A stretch of 64,000 nt of DNA from Salegentibacter holothuriorum (lineage in GTDB: Bacteria > Bacteroidota > Bacteroidia > Flavobacteriales > Flavobacteriaceae): the NCBI RefSeq assembly GCF_900168045.1, contig NZ_FUYY01000003.1:1-64000 (forward strand), in the 5' to 3' direction. The translations under genes were made by a program, and so were the position numbers. This document shows, piece by piece, positions 44,331-55,510 of the stretch (positions within the stretch are counted from its first letter, which is position 1; the number at the start of each line of letters is the position of its first letter). Under the pieces are notes generated by a model, which worked only from the letters and a program-made list of their open reading frames with translations, was not told where the DNA came from and did not search any database.

Positions 44331-47300
44331 ATGAGAAACAAAATTACAATTATGGTATTGCTGGCGTTTTTCCAATTTACCGGAATGTTTGCTCAGCAGC
44401 AGGAAGTAACCGGTACGGTTACTGTGGCCAATGATGGAATGCCTTTGCCGGGGGTAAATGTTCTGGTAAAGGGAACCAATGAAGGTACTGTTACCGATAT
44501 GGAAGGTAAATACGCTATTGAAGTAGAAGAGGATGCTGTTTTGGTATTTTCTTCTCTGGGTTTTGAGCGGCAGGAGCAAGCGGTGAATGGTAGGAGTATG
44601 GTTAATGTTACACTTGTTGAGAATCTTGAAGGTCTTGATGAGGTGGTAGTTACCTCTTTTGGTATTGAACAGGAAAAGAAATCGCTGGGATATTCGGTGC
44701 AGGAAATTAATGCAGAAGAAATTACCAAAACAAAACAACAGAATGTGGTAAGTGCATTACAGGGGCAGGCCGCAGGTGTGCAAATTACCAATTCTGGTGG
44801 AGCTCCCGGGCAGAGTGCGAGGATTATTATAAGAGGTGTCAACTCTTTAGATCCTAATGCTGATAACCAGCCCTTATTTGTGGTAGATGGTGTGCCTATT
44901 GATAACTCAACTACAGAATCTGAGGGTACACCTCGTGGGCTAACCAATAGGGCGGCAGATATTAATCCTAACGATATTGAATCTTTGAACGTATTAAAAG
45001 GAGCTGCGGCTACCGCTTTGTACGGAGTTAGAGCTGCGAATGGAGCAGTTATTATAACTACAAAAAAGGGTAAGGAGGGGCAGGTTAGAATTAACCTTAA
45101 TAGTTCAATAGGTTTTGAGGATATTAATAGATATCCCAAGTTTCAGGAAGTTTATGGACAGGGATTCTCTGGAGAGTACAATCCAGATTCTTTTTGGCCC
45201 AATTGGGGACCTTCTATGGAAGAGATTAATGCTATAGATCCAGATGTTCGGTTTTATGATATTTGGCGTGACGCATTTGATACAGGGGTTCAAATAGATA
45301 ATTCTTTAAGTATTTCTGGAGGAAATGAAAAGGCAACCTTCTATGGTTCGTTAGGAAATTTAAGTCATGAAGGTATTATGCCTTTTAGTGATTGGAATAG
45401 GACCTCGGCCAGATTAAATGGACAAGTCAAGTTTAGCGAAAAATTCACATTTTCGGGAAATTTAAATTATACTATTTCGGGTGGAAATCGTGTTCCACAC
45501 GATAGATTTATGGAACGTATGATGTACTGGGCGCCAAATCATGATGTCACAGATTATATAAATCCCGATGGCACCATGAAAACTTATAGTAATACCAATC
45601 CATTATACGATGCACGCTTTAGTACTTTTGAGGATGAGGTTAACAGGACGATTGGTAATTTTAAATTTACCTACAGCCCTTTTGATTGGTTGGATATAAA
45701 TTACCTTATAGGTACCGACTATTATAGTGAAAGTAGAACCGAAATAACACCTGGTCCTTTAGGAATAGATGGTGAAGTACCATTAAGTAGTACCGGTTCT
45801 ATTTCAGAAACAAGTATTGAAAGTCGGGATATTAACTCAAACTTCTTTATTACACTCTCTAAAGACTGGACAGAAAAGTTTGGAAGTACATTAAGAATAG
45901 GGAATGATGTTTTTGAAAGAAATTATGAGAGATTTGATGCCTCCGGAACTGATTTCGTGATTCCTCAGTTTTATGATTTGAGTTATACCAATCAAATATC
46001 AAATTCACAGGATAAACGCAAGAAGAGACTTGTTGGTTTGTATGGAGATTTGATGCTTAGTTATGACGATATGTTATTTTTAAATATAACTGCCAGAAAC
46101 GATTGGACTTCAACGCTTCCAATAGGTAATAATTCGTTTTTCTACCCTTCGGTAAATGTTGGTTGGGTTTTTAGTGAGGTTATTGAAACACCAGAGTTTC
46201 TAAACTTTGGTAAAATAAGGGCTTCCTGGGCGCAGGTAGGTAAGGATACAGATCCCTATTTAATTGGGCAAACCTATACATCTCCCGACGTTTACCCCTT
46301 AAATGGCCAGGTTGGTTTTACCCGGTTTAGCAGGTTTGGGGATCCATTGTTAAAGCCGGAAGAAACCACTTCTATTGAGTTTGGTACAGATCTTAGGCTT
46401 TTTGAAAACCGTTTAGGAATAGATTTTACCTGGTACAAGTCTAATAGTAAAGACCAGATTATTCCGGTTCCGGTTTCAGAAAGTGTAGGTTTTTCAACTT
46501 TCGTTACCAATGCAGGGGAGATTAAAAACAAAGGTGTTGAGTTTATTGTAAGGGGAACTCCGGTGAGAACCGAAGATTTTACCTGGGATGTTTCTTTAAA
46601 TGCTGCTTATAATAAAAATGAGGTGGTGAATATTAGGGAAGGAATAGACGAAATTGTAGTGGGAAGCCAATTTGGATATGCCGGAAGTAGGGTGACTATG
46701 AAGCTTATAGAAGGAGAAGCTTACGGTAATATTTTTGGTAGTAGTTATGAGAGATTTGGTGCAGATGAAAATAGCATCTTTCTAAATGAAGGCTTGCCAA
46801 TTGTAATTGGAGAAAATGGTTTCCCTGTTAGAAATGGCGCGCAGCTTGTTTTAGGGAATACAACCCCTAAATGGATTGGTGGTCTTAAAAATGACTTTTC
46901 TTACAAAGGCTTCGATTTATCTTTTTTAATAGATTTTAGAACCGGCTTGGAGCAATATAGCCAATACGATAATTTCTTTGCAGCCTTTGGTATTGCTGAA
47001 TATACCCTTGCAAGAAATGATACACGGGTTTTTAACGGGGTACTGGCAGATGGTTCTCCAAATACCCAGGAAGTGTGGTTAGGCCAGGGCGAAGGTCCCG
47101 ATGGTAGGGATTATGGTGCCGGCTTCTATAGGAACACCTATAGAACGGTAAGTGAAAATTTTGTTAGTGATGCCTCATTTATAAAACTGAGAAATATTTC
47201 ACTTGGTTATAATTTCCAGGAAAATATATTAAAAGTTTTGCCTTTTAACTCTGCACGGGTTTCGGTGGCAGCAAATAATATTATTCTATATACTCCCTGG

Positions 47301-47417
47301 GATGGTTTTGATCCCGAATCTTTTAGTGCCGGTGCCGGAGGAAACGCAGTTGGTTTTACCGGCTTGGGTTACCCCGGAGTACAAAGCTTTTTTTTCACGC
47401 TTAATTTAGGACTATAA
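44331..47417 (+). CDS. SusC/RagA-type TonB-linked outer-membrane transporter
   Basis: A 1028-residue import channel. Signal peptide MRNKITIMVLLAFFQFTGMFAQ, CarboxypepD_reg-like domain (VTGTVTVANDGMPLPGVNVLVKG), a DEVVVTSFG stretch, plug domain (SALQGQAAGVQITNSGG, IIIRGVNSL) and a beta barrel. The ATG at 44331 gives a proper signal peptide; an upstream TTG frame would not. It pairs with SusD 18 nt downstream. The substrate is unknown; no glycoside hydrolase, sigma/anti-sigma or hybrid two-component regulator is adjacent. Confidence 0.95.
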   Translation: MRNKITIMVLLAFFQFTGMFAQQQEVTGTVTVANDGMPLPGVNVLVKGTNEGTVTDMEGKYAIEVEEDAVLVFSSLGFERQEQAVNGRSMVNVTLVENLEGLDEVVVTSFGIEQEKKSLGYSVQEINAEEITKTKQQNVVSALQGQAAGVQITNSGGAPGQSARIIIRGVNSLDPNADNQPLFVVDGVPIDNSTTESEGTPRGLTNRAADINPNDIESLNVLKGAAATALYGVRAANGAVIITTKKGKEGQVRINLNSSIGFEDINRYPKFQEVYGQGFSGEYNPDSFWPNWGPSMEEINAIDPDVRFYDIWRDAFDTGVQIDNSLSISGGNEKATFYGSLGNLSHEGIMPFSDWNRTSARLNGQVKFSEKFTFSGNLNYTISGGNRVPHDRFMERMMYWAPNHDVTDYINPDGTMKTYSNTNPLYDARFSTFEDEVNRTIGNFKFTYSPFDWLDINYLIGTDYYSESRTEITPGPLGIDGEVPLSSTGSISETSIESRDINSNFFITLSKDWTEKFGSTLRIGNDVFERNYERFDASGTDFVIPQFYDLSYTNQISNSQDKRKKRLVGLYGDLMLSYDDMLFLNITARNDWTSTLPIGNNSFFYPSVNVGWVFSEVIETPEFLNFGKIRASWAQVGKDTDPYLIGQTYTSPDVYPLNGQVGFTRFSRFGDPLLKPEETTSIEFGTDLRLFENRLGIDFTWYKSNSKDQIIPVPVSESVGFSTFVTNAGEIKNKGVEFIVRGTPVRTEDFTWDVSLNAAYNKNEVVNIREGIDEIVVGSQFGYAGSRVTMKLIEGEAYGNIFGSSYERFGADENSIFLNEGLPIVIGENGFPVRNGAQLVLGNTTPKWIGGLKNDFSYKGFDLSFLIDFRTGLEQYSQYDNFFAAFGIAEYTLARNDTRVFNGVLADGSPNTQEVWLGQGEGPDGRDYGAGFYRNTYRTVSENFVSDASFIKLRNISLGYNFQENILKVLPFNSARVSVAANNIILYTPWDGFDPESFSAGAGGNAVGFTGLGYPGVQSFFFTLNLGL

Positions 47418-47434
47418 TTTAAAAGATAACGAAT

Positions 47435-48847
47435 ATGAATTTTCTAAAGAATAAATACACATATCTTGTTATATCCGGATTATTTATGTTTTCGTCTTGC
47501 GAAGATTACCTGGATATTAACGACGATCCGAATAACCCCACAGAAGCACCAATTTCTGCCTTAACTGTGAATTCCACTTTTGAAACGGCTCAGAATACAT
47601 TTAGAATGGGAAATATTACTACCAATTATGTGCAACACCTGGCTTCACCTAACCCTGCCAGTGCTTCTGATGTTATGGACCCGGTAAGTTACAGCGGTAC
47701 CTGGTCTAATATGTATAATGTAATGACCGATTTAAGTGACTTAATAAATCAGGCTTCAGAAACAGGTGCCAATCACTACCAGGGAATAGGGCAAATTTTA
47801 ATGGCCCTAAATCTTGGGATGACAGTAGATGCCTGGGGAAGTATTCCTTATAGCGATGGCTTAGATTTTCAAACTATTACACCATCTTATGATGGTGATA
47901 TTGAATTATACCAGGAAATTTTGAGATTGCTGGATGAAGGACTTGTAAATCTATCTAATACTACCGAGATTTCGGTTGGTGAAGATGATTTTATCTATGA
48001 GGGCGATATTAGTAAATGGATGAAACTGGGTAATATGCTTAAAGCAAGATATCTTAACCATTACAGTGAAACAGATTCTTATGATCCTACTGCTGTACTT
48101 GCTGCTTTAGATGACGGAATGGAATCTAATGAAGATGATGCTCAGGTAGAATATTTTCCAGAAGAGTTTAATCCATGGGCTGATGTGGCTATAGATAATG
48201 CCGATTTACTCTTAGGGGGATGGATTTCAGAACAATTTATAGAAAGTATGGATGGAACCCTGTATGGAGTTCAGGATCCACGATTGCCTTATATGGTTGG
48301 AGCTACAGATGATGGTGAGTATATTGGTGTAGAGAATGGAGCTGGTAGAGGAAACGCTCCGGAACAAGGAGCTCGTTCTGTGCTTGAACCGGATGATTTT
48401 TATACCGGGGAACAGTCCCCAATTCTGATAGCTACTTATTTTGAACAGAAATTCATTGAGGCCGAAGCAGCATTTAATATAGATAAAAGCAGGTCTTACC
48501 AGGCTTATTTAACAGCAATTAGAGCTCATATGACAAAGTTAGGGGTTGAGCCTGCTGAAATTGATGCTTATATCACTAATCCCGAAGTAAGTATGGGGGA
48601 ATCAGCATTTACTATGGACGAGATCTTTAAAGAAAAATGGATAGCAATGTTCCTTCATCCTGAAGCCTGGGTTGATGCGCGTAGATATGACTATTCTTAC
48701 GAGGATTTTGATTTGCCTGCAAATGTAAACCCAGATCTTAATGGTGAGTTTATTAGCAGATTGGCGTATCCAGATTCCGAAGTGAGTAGAAATGGGAGTA
48801 ACGTTCCTGATGTAAGTCTTACCGATAAGATTTTTTGGGATAATTAG
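47435..48847 (+). CDS. SusD/RagB-family substrate-binding lipoprotein (SusD-like 2 type)
   Basis: A 470-residue outer-membrane lipoprotein (lipobox LFMFSSC, then EDYLDINDDPNNPTEAP). It forms the lid over the SusC channel. The TPR-like helical pattern and the EKWIAMFLHPEAWVDARR signature near the C terminus fit the SusD-like 2 group. A terminator follows. Confidence 0.93.
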   Translation: MNFLKNKYTYLVISGLFMFSSCEDYLDINDDPNNPTEAPISALTVNSTFETAQNTFRMGNITTNYVQHLASPNPASASDVMDPVSYSGTWSNMYNVMTDLSDLINQASETGANHYQGIGQILMALNLGMTVDAWGSIPYSDGLDFQTITPSYDGDIELYQEILRLLDEGLVNLSNTTEISVGEDDFIYEGDISKWMKLGNMLKARYLNHYSETDSYDPTAVLAALDDGMESNEDDAQVEYFPEEFNPWADVAIDNADLLLGGWISEQFIESMDGTLYGVQDPRLPYMVGATDDGEYIGVENGAGRGNAPEQGARSVLEPDDFYTGEQSPILIATYFEQKFIEAEAAFNIDKSRSYQAYLTAIRAHMTKLGVEPAEIDAYITNPEVSMGESAFTMDEIFKEKWIAMFLHPEAWVDARRYDYSYEDFDLPANVNPDLNGEFISRLAYPDSEVSRNGSNVPDVSLTDKIFWDN

Positions 48848-48872
48848 AACTGATTAATATTCATAACGATTT

Positions 48873-48901
48873 AAAATCTCCCGGCTTTTCCGGGAGATTT
48901 T
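48873..48901 (+). terminator. Terminator after susD-like gene
   Basis: AAAATCTCCCGG pairs with CCGGGAGATTTT around a 5-nt loop. The T tract is short but the stem is perfect. It separates SusCD from the amidase gene, although partial read-through is possible. Confidence 0.8.
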
Positions 48902-48921
48902 AGTTTAAAAACATTTTAAAA

Positions 48922-49593
48922 ATGAAGAATATATTTTTAGTATTAAGTTTCTTGTTCATAGGGTGTAAAAGCTCCGACATTTCCGATAGAATTATAGACC
49001 GTCCTATAAATTTTACTGAAGAGCGAAATCAACTTAGCCTGGATTATTTGGAGGTACGTTACGGTTTAGAAAAATCTTCTCCTGAAATTACTCCAAAAAT
49101 GATTGTGTTACACTGGACGGCAATCCCGGATTTGGAAAGTTCATTTAGTACATTTAATCCGGTTAATTTACCTGGAGCCAGAGAAGATATTCAAAAAGCA
49201 GGTGCTTTAAATGTATCTGCTCATTTCCTGGTAGATCGCGATGGAACAATCTATAGATTAATGCCCGAAACAACTATGGCAAGGCACGTAATTGGATTAA
49301 ACCATGCCGCGATTGGAGTCGAAAATGTTGGGGGTACAAAAGAAACTCCGCTTACTAAAGCACAGCTCAAGGCCAACATTAATTTAGTGAAATATTTAAG
49401 TGAAAAATATACTATAGAATATTTGCTGGGGCATTATGAATATCCGCAGTTTGAAGGCCACGAATTATGGTTAGAGAAAGATGAGTCTTATCGAACTCAA
49501 AAGACCGATCCCGGAAAAGAATTTATGAGAAAAGTCCGGAAAAAAACTAAAAGCCTTAATTTTAAGCCTGTTCCTAAAAAAGATGCTAGATGA
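48922..49593 (+). CDS. N-acetylmuramoyl-L-alanine amidase, lipoprotein
   Basis: A 223-residue Amidase_2/PGRP-type enzyme with a lipobox (LFIGC). The zinc and substrate residues lie in IVLHWTA, SAHFLVDRDGTIYRL, GLNHAAIGVENVG and KTDPGKEF. It cuts the glycan-peptide bond of murein. Its ATGA overlaps the start of the M14 gene, so the two are translated together. Confidence 0.9.
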   Translation: MKNIFLVLSFLFIGCKSSDISDRIIDRPINFTEERNQLSLDYLEVRYGLEKSSPEITPKMIVLHWTAIPDLESSFSTFNPVNLPGAREDIQKAGALNVSAHFLVDRDGTIYRLMPETTMARHVIGLNHAAIGVENVGGTKETPLTKAQLKANINLVKYLSEKYTIEYLLGHYEYPQFEGHELWLEKDESYRTQKTDPGKEFMRKVRKKTKSLNFKPVPKKDAR

Positions 49594-51047
49594 ATTTTAA
49601 AAAACTAAGTTTCCTGCTTTTTATATGCGCGTTTTTCACCCTTTCAAGTAGCTCAGCTCAGGATAAGCAACTCTATAGAGAACTATATAATTCTTACGAA
49701 GATTTTAAAGAAAAATCTATTGAAAAACGCCGATTTACCCAGTCCAAAATTCAGCCTTTAATCAATGATTTCGATCAAAAGGAGAATTTTAAAGTCACCA
49801 AGGTTGGAGAGTCTATAGAGGGGAGACCACTTCAATTAATTTCTGTAGGTGAAGGTGATATAGATGTTTTTCTGTGGTCGCAAATGCACGGCGATGAATC
49901 TACGGCTACTATGGCAATTTTTGACATTCTTAATTTTTTAGATTCCGAAGTATTTTCAGAAGAAAAAGAAGAAATGTTGAAGGAGGTGAAACTTCATTTT
50001 TTGCCCATGTTGAATCCAGATGGTGCAGCGCGTTTTCAGCGCAGAAATTTACTGGGGGTAGATATTAACCGTGATGCTCTAAGATTGCAGTCTCCGGAAA
50101 GTAAAACTTTGAAAAATGTACGTGATAGCCTGGAGGCCGATTTTGGTTTTAATCTGCACGACCAGAGTACTTATTACAATGCTGAAAGAACTCCAAAGCC
50201 TGCAACCATCTCTTATTTAGCACCTGCCTATAATTATGAAAAATCTATAAATGAAGTGCGTGGTGCAGCGATGCAGGTAATTGTACAAATGAATAATATT
50301 CTACAGGAATACGCTCCCGGCCAGGTTGGGCGTTATAATGACGACTTTGAGCCGCGTGCTTTTGGAGATAATATTCAAAAATGGGGTACAAGCACTATTT
50401 TAATTGAATCTGGAGGCTACCCAAACGATCCGGAAAAACAAGAAATTAGAAAGTTGAATTTTGTTTCTATTCTTGCTGCTATATTTTCTATTGCCGATAA
50501 GGATTATAAGAACGCTGAAATTTCTAAATACGAAGAGATTCCCAATAACGACAGGAAGCTGTTTGATTTAAAAATTACGGGTCTTACTTATAAATTATTA
50601 GGAGAGGACTATATTTTAGATTTAGGGATTAACCATAATGAAGTTCAGGATGAAAATCTAAATTATTTTTACGCCTCCTATATTTCAGATCGGGGGGATC
50701 TTTCTACCTACTACGGTTATGAAGAATTTGACGCTTCAGGCTATAAATTGGAAGAGGGGAAAATTTACCCTGATATTTTTGAGAACTTAGCGGAACTTCC
50801 GCAAGAAAATATTTCAGGAATGCTAAAAGAAGGCTATGCTTATGTGGCTTTAAAAGAATTACCGGATAAAGATATTACTAAACTGCCTATTAATCTTGTA
50901 ACTGAAGATTTTGAGATTCCTGAAAATTTACAGCCTAATTTCTTCCTTAAAAAGGAAGGGAACTTCGAGTATGCAGTAATTAATGGATTTTTAATAGTTC
51001 TTTCAAAGGAAAATTTTGATGTTAAAAATGCGCTTATTTTAGATTGA
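49590..51047 (+). CDS. M14-family zinc carboxypeptidase, secreted
   Basis: A 485-residue protein with signal peptide (LLFICAFFTLSSSSAQ). The M14 zinc motif HGDES (QMHGDESTATM) gives HxxE, DINRD is the substrate-binding Arg region, and FNLHDQ the third ligand His. Members remove C-terminal residues of peptides, some from murein (for example gamma-D-Glu-DAP cleavage). The C-terminal roughly 150 residues form an unassigned beta-rich region. Coupled to the amidase. Confidence 0.85.
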   Translation: MNFKKLSFLLFICAFFTLSSSSAQDKQLYRELYNSYEDFKEKSIEKRRFTQSKIQPLINDFDQKENFKVTKVGESIEGRPLQLISVGEGDIDVFLWSQMHGDESTATMAIFDILNFLDSEVFSEEKEEMLKEVKLHFLPMLNPDGAARFQRRNLLGVDINRDALRLQSPESKTLKNVRDSLEADFGFNLHDQSTYYNAERTPKPATISYLAPAYNYEKSINEVRGAAMQVIVQMNNILQEYAPGQVGRYNDDFEPRAFGDNIQKWGTSTILIESGGYPNDPEKQEIRKLNFVSILAAIFSIADKDYKNAEISKYEEIPNNDRKLFDLKITGLTYKLLGEDYILDLGINHNEVQDENLNYFYASYISDRGDLSTYYGYEEFDASGYKLEEGKIYPDIFENLAELPQENISGMLKEGYAYVALKELPDKDITKLPINLVTEDFEIPENLQPNFFLKKEGNFEYAVINGFLIVLSKENFDVKNALILD

Positions 51048-51093
51048 AGAGTAATTACGCCTGAAGCACGGCTTCTAAAAAAAGTAGATTCCG

Positions 51094-51101
51094 TATCTTT
51101 G
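51094..51101 (+). promoter_or_regulatory. queE -7 element, possible leaderless start
   Basis: TATCTTTG ends 6 nt before the ATG at 51108. As transcription in Bacteroidetes starts about 5-8 nt after this box, the mRNA would begin at or next to the start codon. Confidence 0.5.
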
Positions 51102-51107
51102 CAGGCT

Positions 51108-51740
51108 ATGATTACAGAAGAAACTAAGGCATTGGTAGATGATGGAATAATGCTTCCATTAATGGAAGAGTTTTATACCATCCAGGGGGAAGGATTTCAT
51201 AAAGGAACCGCCGCATATTTTATAAGAATTGGAGGCTGCGATGTAGGATGCCATTGGTGCGATGTTAAAGAGAGTTGGGATCCATCCATTCATCCACCTA
51301 CACATATTGGTGAGATAGTAGAAAAAGCAGTGTCCAATAGTAAAACTATTGTGATTACCGGGGGAGAGCCGCTAACCTGGGACATGACGAGGCTTACCGG
51401 TGCATTAAAAGCCAAGGGTTGCGATATTCATATTGAAACCTCTGGAGCATATAAATTAACCGGACAGTGGGATTGGATTTGTTTATCACCAAAGAAAATA
51501 AAATTACCTACCGAGGAAATTTATCCGCTTGCCCACGAGTTAAAGGTGATTATTTTTAATAAGCACGATTTTAAGTTTGCTGAAGAGCAGGCTGAAAAGG
51601 TTAGTGAAAACTGTATACTTTATCTACAGCCCGAATGGAGCAATAGAGACAAAATGATGCCCTTAATTGTAGATTTTGTAATGAAAAATCCAAAATGGAA
51701 GGTTTCGCTGCAAACTCATAAATATCTCAATATTCCATAA
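51108..51740 (+). CDS. queE: 7-carboxy-7-deazaguanine synthase (radical SAM)
   Basis: Makes CDG in queuosine biosynthesis. A 210-residue protein with GGCDVGCHWCDVKE, the C-x3-C-x2-C cluster motif. EEFYTIQGEG precedes it and VITGGEPLTW follows, as is usual for QueE. The ATG at 51108 gives the normal N terminus. QueC, QueD and QueF are not in this window. Confidence 0.95.
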   Translation: MITEETKALVDDGIMLPLMEEFYTIQGEGFHKGTAAYFIRIGGCDVGCHWCDVKESWDPSIHPPTHIGEIVEKAVSNSKTIVITGGEPLTWDMTRLTGALKAKGCDIHIETSGAYKLTGQWDWICLSPKKIKLPTEEIYPLAHELKVIIFNKHDFKFAEEQAEKVSENCILYLQPEWSNRDKMMPLIVDFVMKNPKWKVSLQTHKYLNIP

Positions 51741-51766
51741 AAATAAATGGAATCAAAAGTGGAATC

Positions 51767-51869
51767 CGTCAAGCTGAACTGGTTTCGGCTTCTAACTTGT
51801 TTTGATTATTAATATACTTAGATCCCCGATCAAAATCGGGGCAGGCTTTGGAATAAATTCAGGATGAAG
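51767..51869. repeat. REP-like pair with an inserted second palindrome
   Basis: Forward unit at 51767-51793 (as at 30411, two changes). The facing unit is split: AGATC at 51820-51824, then an insert with CCCCGAT-CAAA-ATCGGGG (51823-51841) and GCAGGCTTT, then GGAATAAATTCAGGATGAAG to 51869. It appears that one palindromic element has been inserted in another. It lies in the queE / DUF2911 gap. Confidence 0.65.
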
Positions 51870-51922
51870 ATTTGTCTAATAATTTTTCTTCAGCTACATC
51901 CTAAATATCTCAATACCTTATA

Positions 51923-51961
51923 AAAAAAACGGCTGCTCCTGGAAGAAACAGCCGTTTTTTT
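51923..51961. terminator. Bidirectional terminator between queE and DUF2911 gene
   Basis: AAAAAAACGGCTG pairs with CAGCCGTTTTTTT, loop 13 nt. It serves both convergent genes. Confidence 0.92.
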
Positions 51962-51976
51962 TATAACTGAAATTTT

Positions 51977-52552
51977 TTATTGTGCTGCTGGAGAAAAAGG
52001 CACTTTTACATACTTATCGGCCCACCCCATCAACAGGTTAGCACCGGCTTCATCTTCTTTTTGCTCTATAGCCATAGAGAAATTCTCAATATTATGACTC
52101 GCATTTCTAACAGGCACTTTAATCCTTATATAATCTCGTTCATCGGTGTATTCATAAGCACCCCAGGTATGAACTGATTTATTCAGGATTACAGTCCATT
52201 CTTTTTCATTTGGAATAGTGTAAAGAGTGTAAGTTCCTGCATCTACGGTTTCGCCACCAATACTCATATCATTGTAAAAAGTGATCTCGGTAGCTTCGTT
52301 TGCTCCAGTTCTCCAAACTTCCCCGTAAGGAACCAGTTTTCCGAAAATTTCCCGATCCCGAGTTTGCGGACGGCTGTAAATTACACGCATAATCACTTCG
52401 TCTTTTTGATCACGGTGTATAATCATATCAAGGGGGCTAGTGTCTAATTTAGGAAAATTAGGTTCACTAGTTTGCTCTGTTTCCTGAGCCAGTACATCCT
52501 GGAATCCAATAAATCCTATTAAACATACGGCTGTTAAAAGTATTTTTCTCAT
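51977..52552 (-). CDS. DUF2911 domain protein, secreted
   Basis: A 191-residue protein with a signal peptide (MRKILLTAVCLIGFIGFQDVLAQ). The DUF2911 core has VIYSRPQTRDREIFGKLVPYG and WRTGANEATEITFYND. It is widespread in Bacteroidetes; function unknown, periplasmic or secreted by inference. Confidence 0.9.
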   Translation of the reverse strand: MRKILLTAVCLIGFIGFQDVLAQETEQTSEPNFPKLDTSPLDMIIHRDQKDEVIMRVIYSRPQTRDREIFGKLVPYGEVWRTGANEATEITFYNDMSIGGETVDAGTYTLYTIPNEKEWTVILNKSVHTWGAYEYTDERDYIRIKVPVRNASHNIENFSMAIEQKEDEAGANLLMGWADKYVKVPFSPAAQ

Positions 52553-52958
52553 TGTGTTTGATTTTTAAGGTTAAAGATAGTCTACTACTATTTCCTATGG
52601 TGTTAAAGATTTATTTAGTTGCTGTTAAAATATTGAATATTTACAGATGTAAGAGATATTAGCTTTTTGTAACCTATTTGCTTACTTCTTGATTTTAATT
52701 TCATGTATTCGTTTTTCATTTTAAACCAATAATAATATTTGTGTATAATAAATGTAATTTCTGTTGCATATTTGTATGGGAATAAAAAAGCAAATTTCTC
52801 GTGTGGAATTTTAGCAATCGGAAAACGATTGCCAGAATAAAAGATTAGCGGGCTATTAAAAAGAATATCGTACCGCGGTCCAGACGAAAGTGATGTACAC
52901 TTACCCGAAGATGGTTGTGTGCTAAATTACGAAAGATTATTTATTGGAAATTTGGGTA

Positions 52959-53060
52959 AGTAAACTAATTCGGAGCAAGCTCACGAAGCATTAATATTGA
53001 AAAATATAATTTGATTTCGAGACAAGCCTCAGAGCATTCAATCTCGATTATCGAGTAAAT
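52959..53060 (+). repeat. Dispersed intergenic repeat, copy B
   Basis: Partner of 4051-4149 in the same orientation. The 3' 21 nt (AATCTCGATTATCGAGTAAAT) are identical, the rest diverged by scattered changes. The minus-strand reading of both copies yields similar peptides ending at MLHE/MLRE, which I take as a by-product of the repeat. Confidence 0.75.
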
Positions 53061-53287
53061 ATTTAAAACAACACTCCTGTGACTAAGGAAGCTTGTTTCT
53101 ATGGCGAAATATTTGAAGGTTATTTTCCATAAAATAGTAGTGAAAACAATAAAAAGATGAATCCCAAAATGGCATGAAGATTTGTATCCAGGGGGAAGAG
53201 CGAATACTTCCCAAATTGCTACAAATGCCAAAAATGAATTTTAAGAATTAGCCAAATTTTAGAGTAAACAATCGTGTGGTTTGTTAT

Positions 53288-53331
53288 GCCCGGAATACAG
53301 CATTAAATTAGCTGTATTTTGGGCTTTTTTT
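53288..53331 (+). terminator. Orphan intrinsic terminator upstream of gyrB
   Basis: GCCCGGAATACAGC pairs with GCTGTATTTTGGGC (a few G-U pairs) followed by TTTTTTT. No intact gene precedes it on the plus strand for over 700 nt, so it ends a decayed gene or an unseen small RNA. Confidence 0.75.
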
Positions 53332-53397
53332 GCACAAATTGTTAATAACTTAAAGCTCTCGAAGACTTAGTGGTGTCATTAAAAATAAGGGTTTTGT

Positions 53398-53405
53398 TAT
53401 ATTTG
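53398..53405 (+). promoter_or_regulatory. gyrB promoter -7 element
   Basis: TATATTTG fits TAnnTTTG, 40 nt before the gyrB start. A convincing -33 TTG was not found. Confidence 0.5.
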
Positions 53406-53432
53406 TTCGTTATTCAAAATAGACGAATTTAA

Positions 53433-55385
<1,953 letters not shown>

Positions 55386-55406
55386 TGCGTAAAAGTTATA
55401 ATTATT

Positions 55407-55437
55407 AAACCCGTAAGTTGTCTTACGGGTTTTTTTT
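55407..55437 (+). terminator. Terminator after gyrB
   Basis: AAACCCGTAAG pairs with CTTACGGGTTT (loop TTGT), followed by T residues. Confidence 0.92.
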
Positions 55438-55510
55438 ATGCCATGCGCTAAGATTGCATTTAGAATACTTTTTTTGTTATTTTTACCTCCTAACTTAACA
55501 CCTACTAATT

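Noticed and set aside
44393-45139. 248-codon open frame on the minus strand inside the SusC-like gene
   Set aside because: It lies fully inside a clear SusC coding region. Its translation is low-complexity Ser/Thr/Pro-rich, as expected from the opposite strand of a conserved gene.
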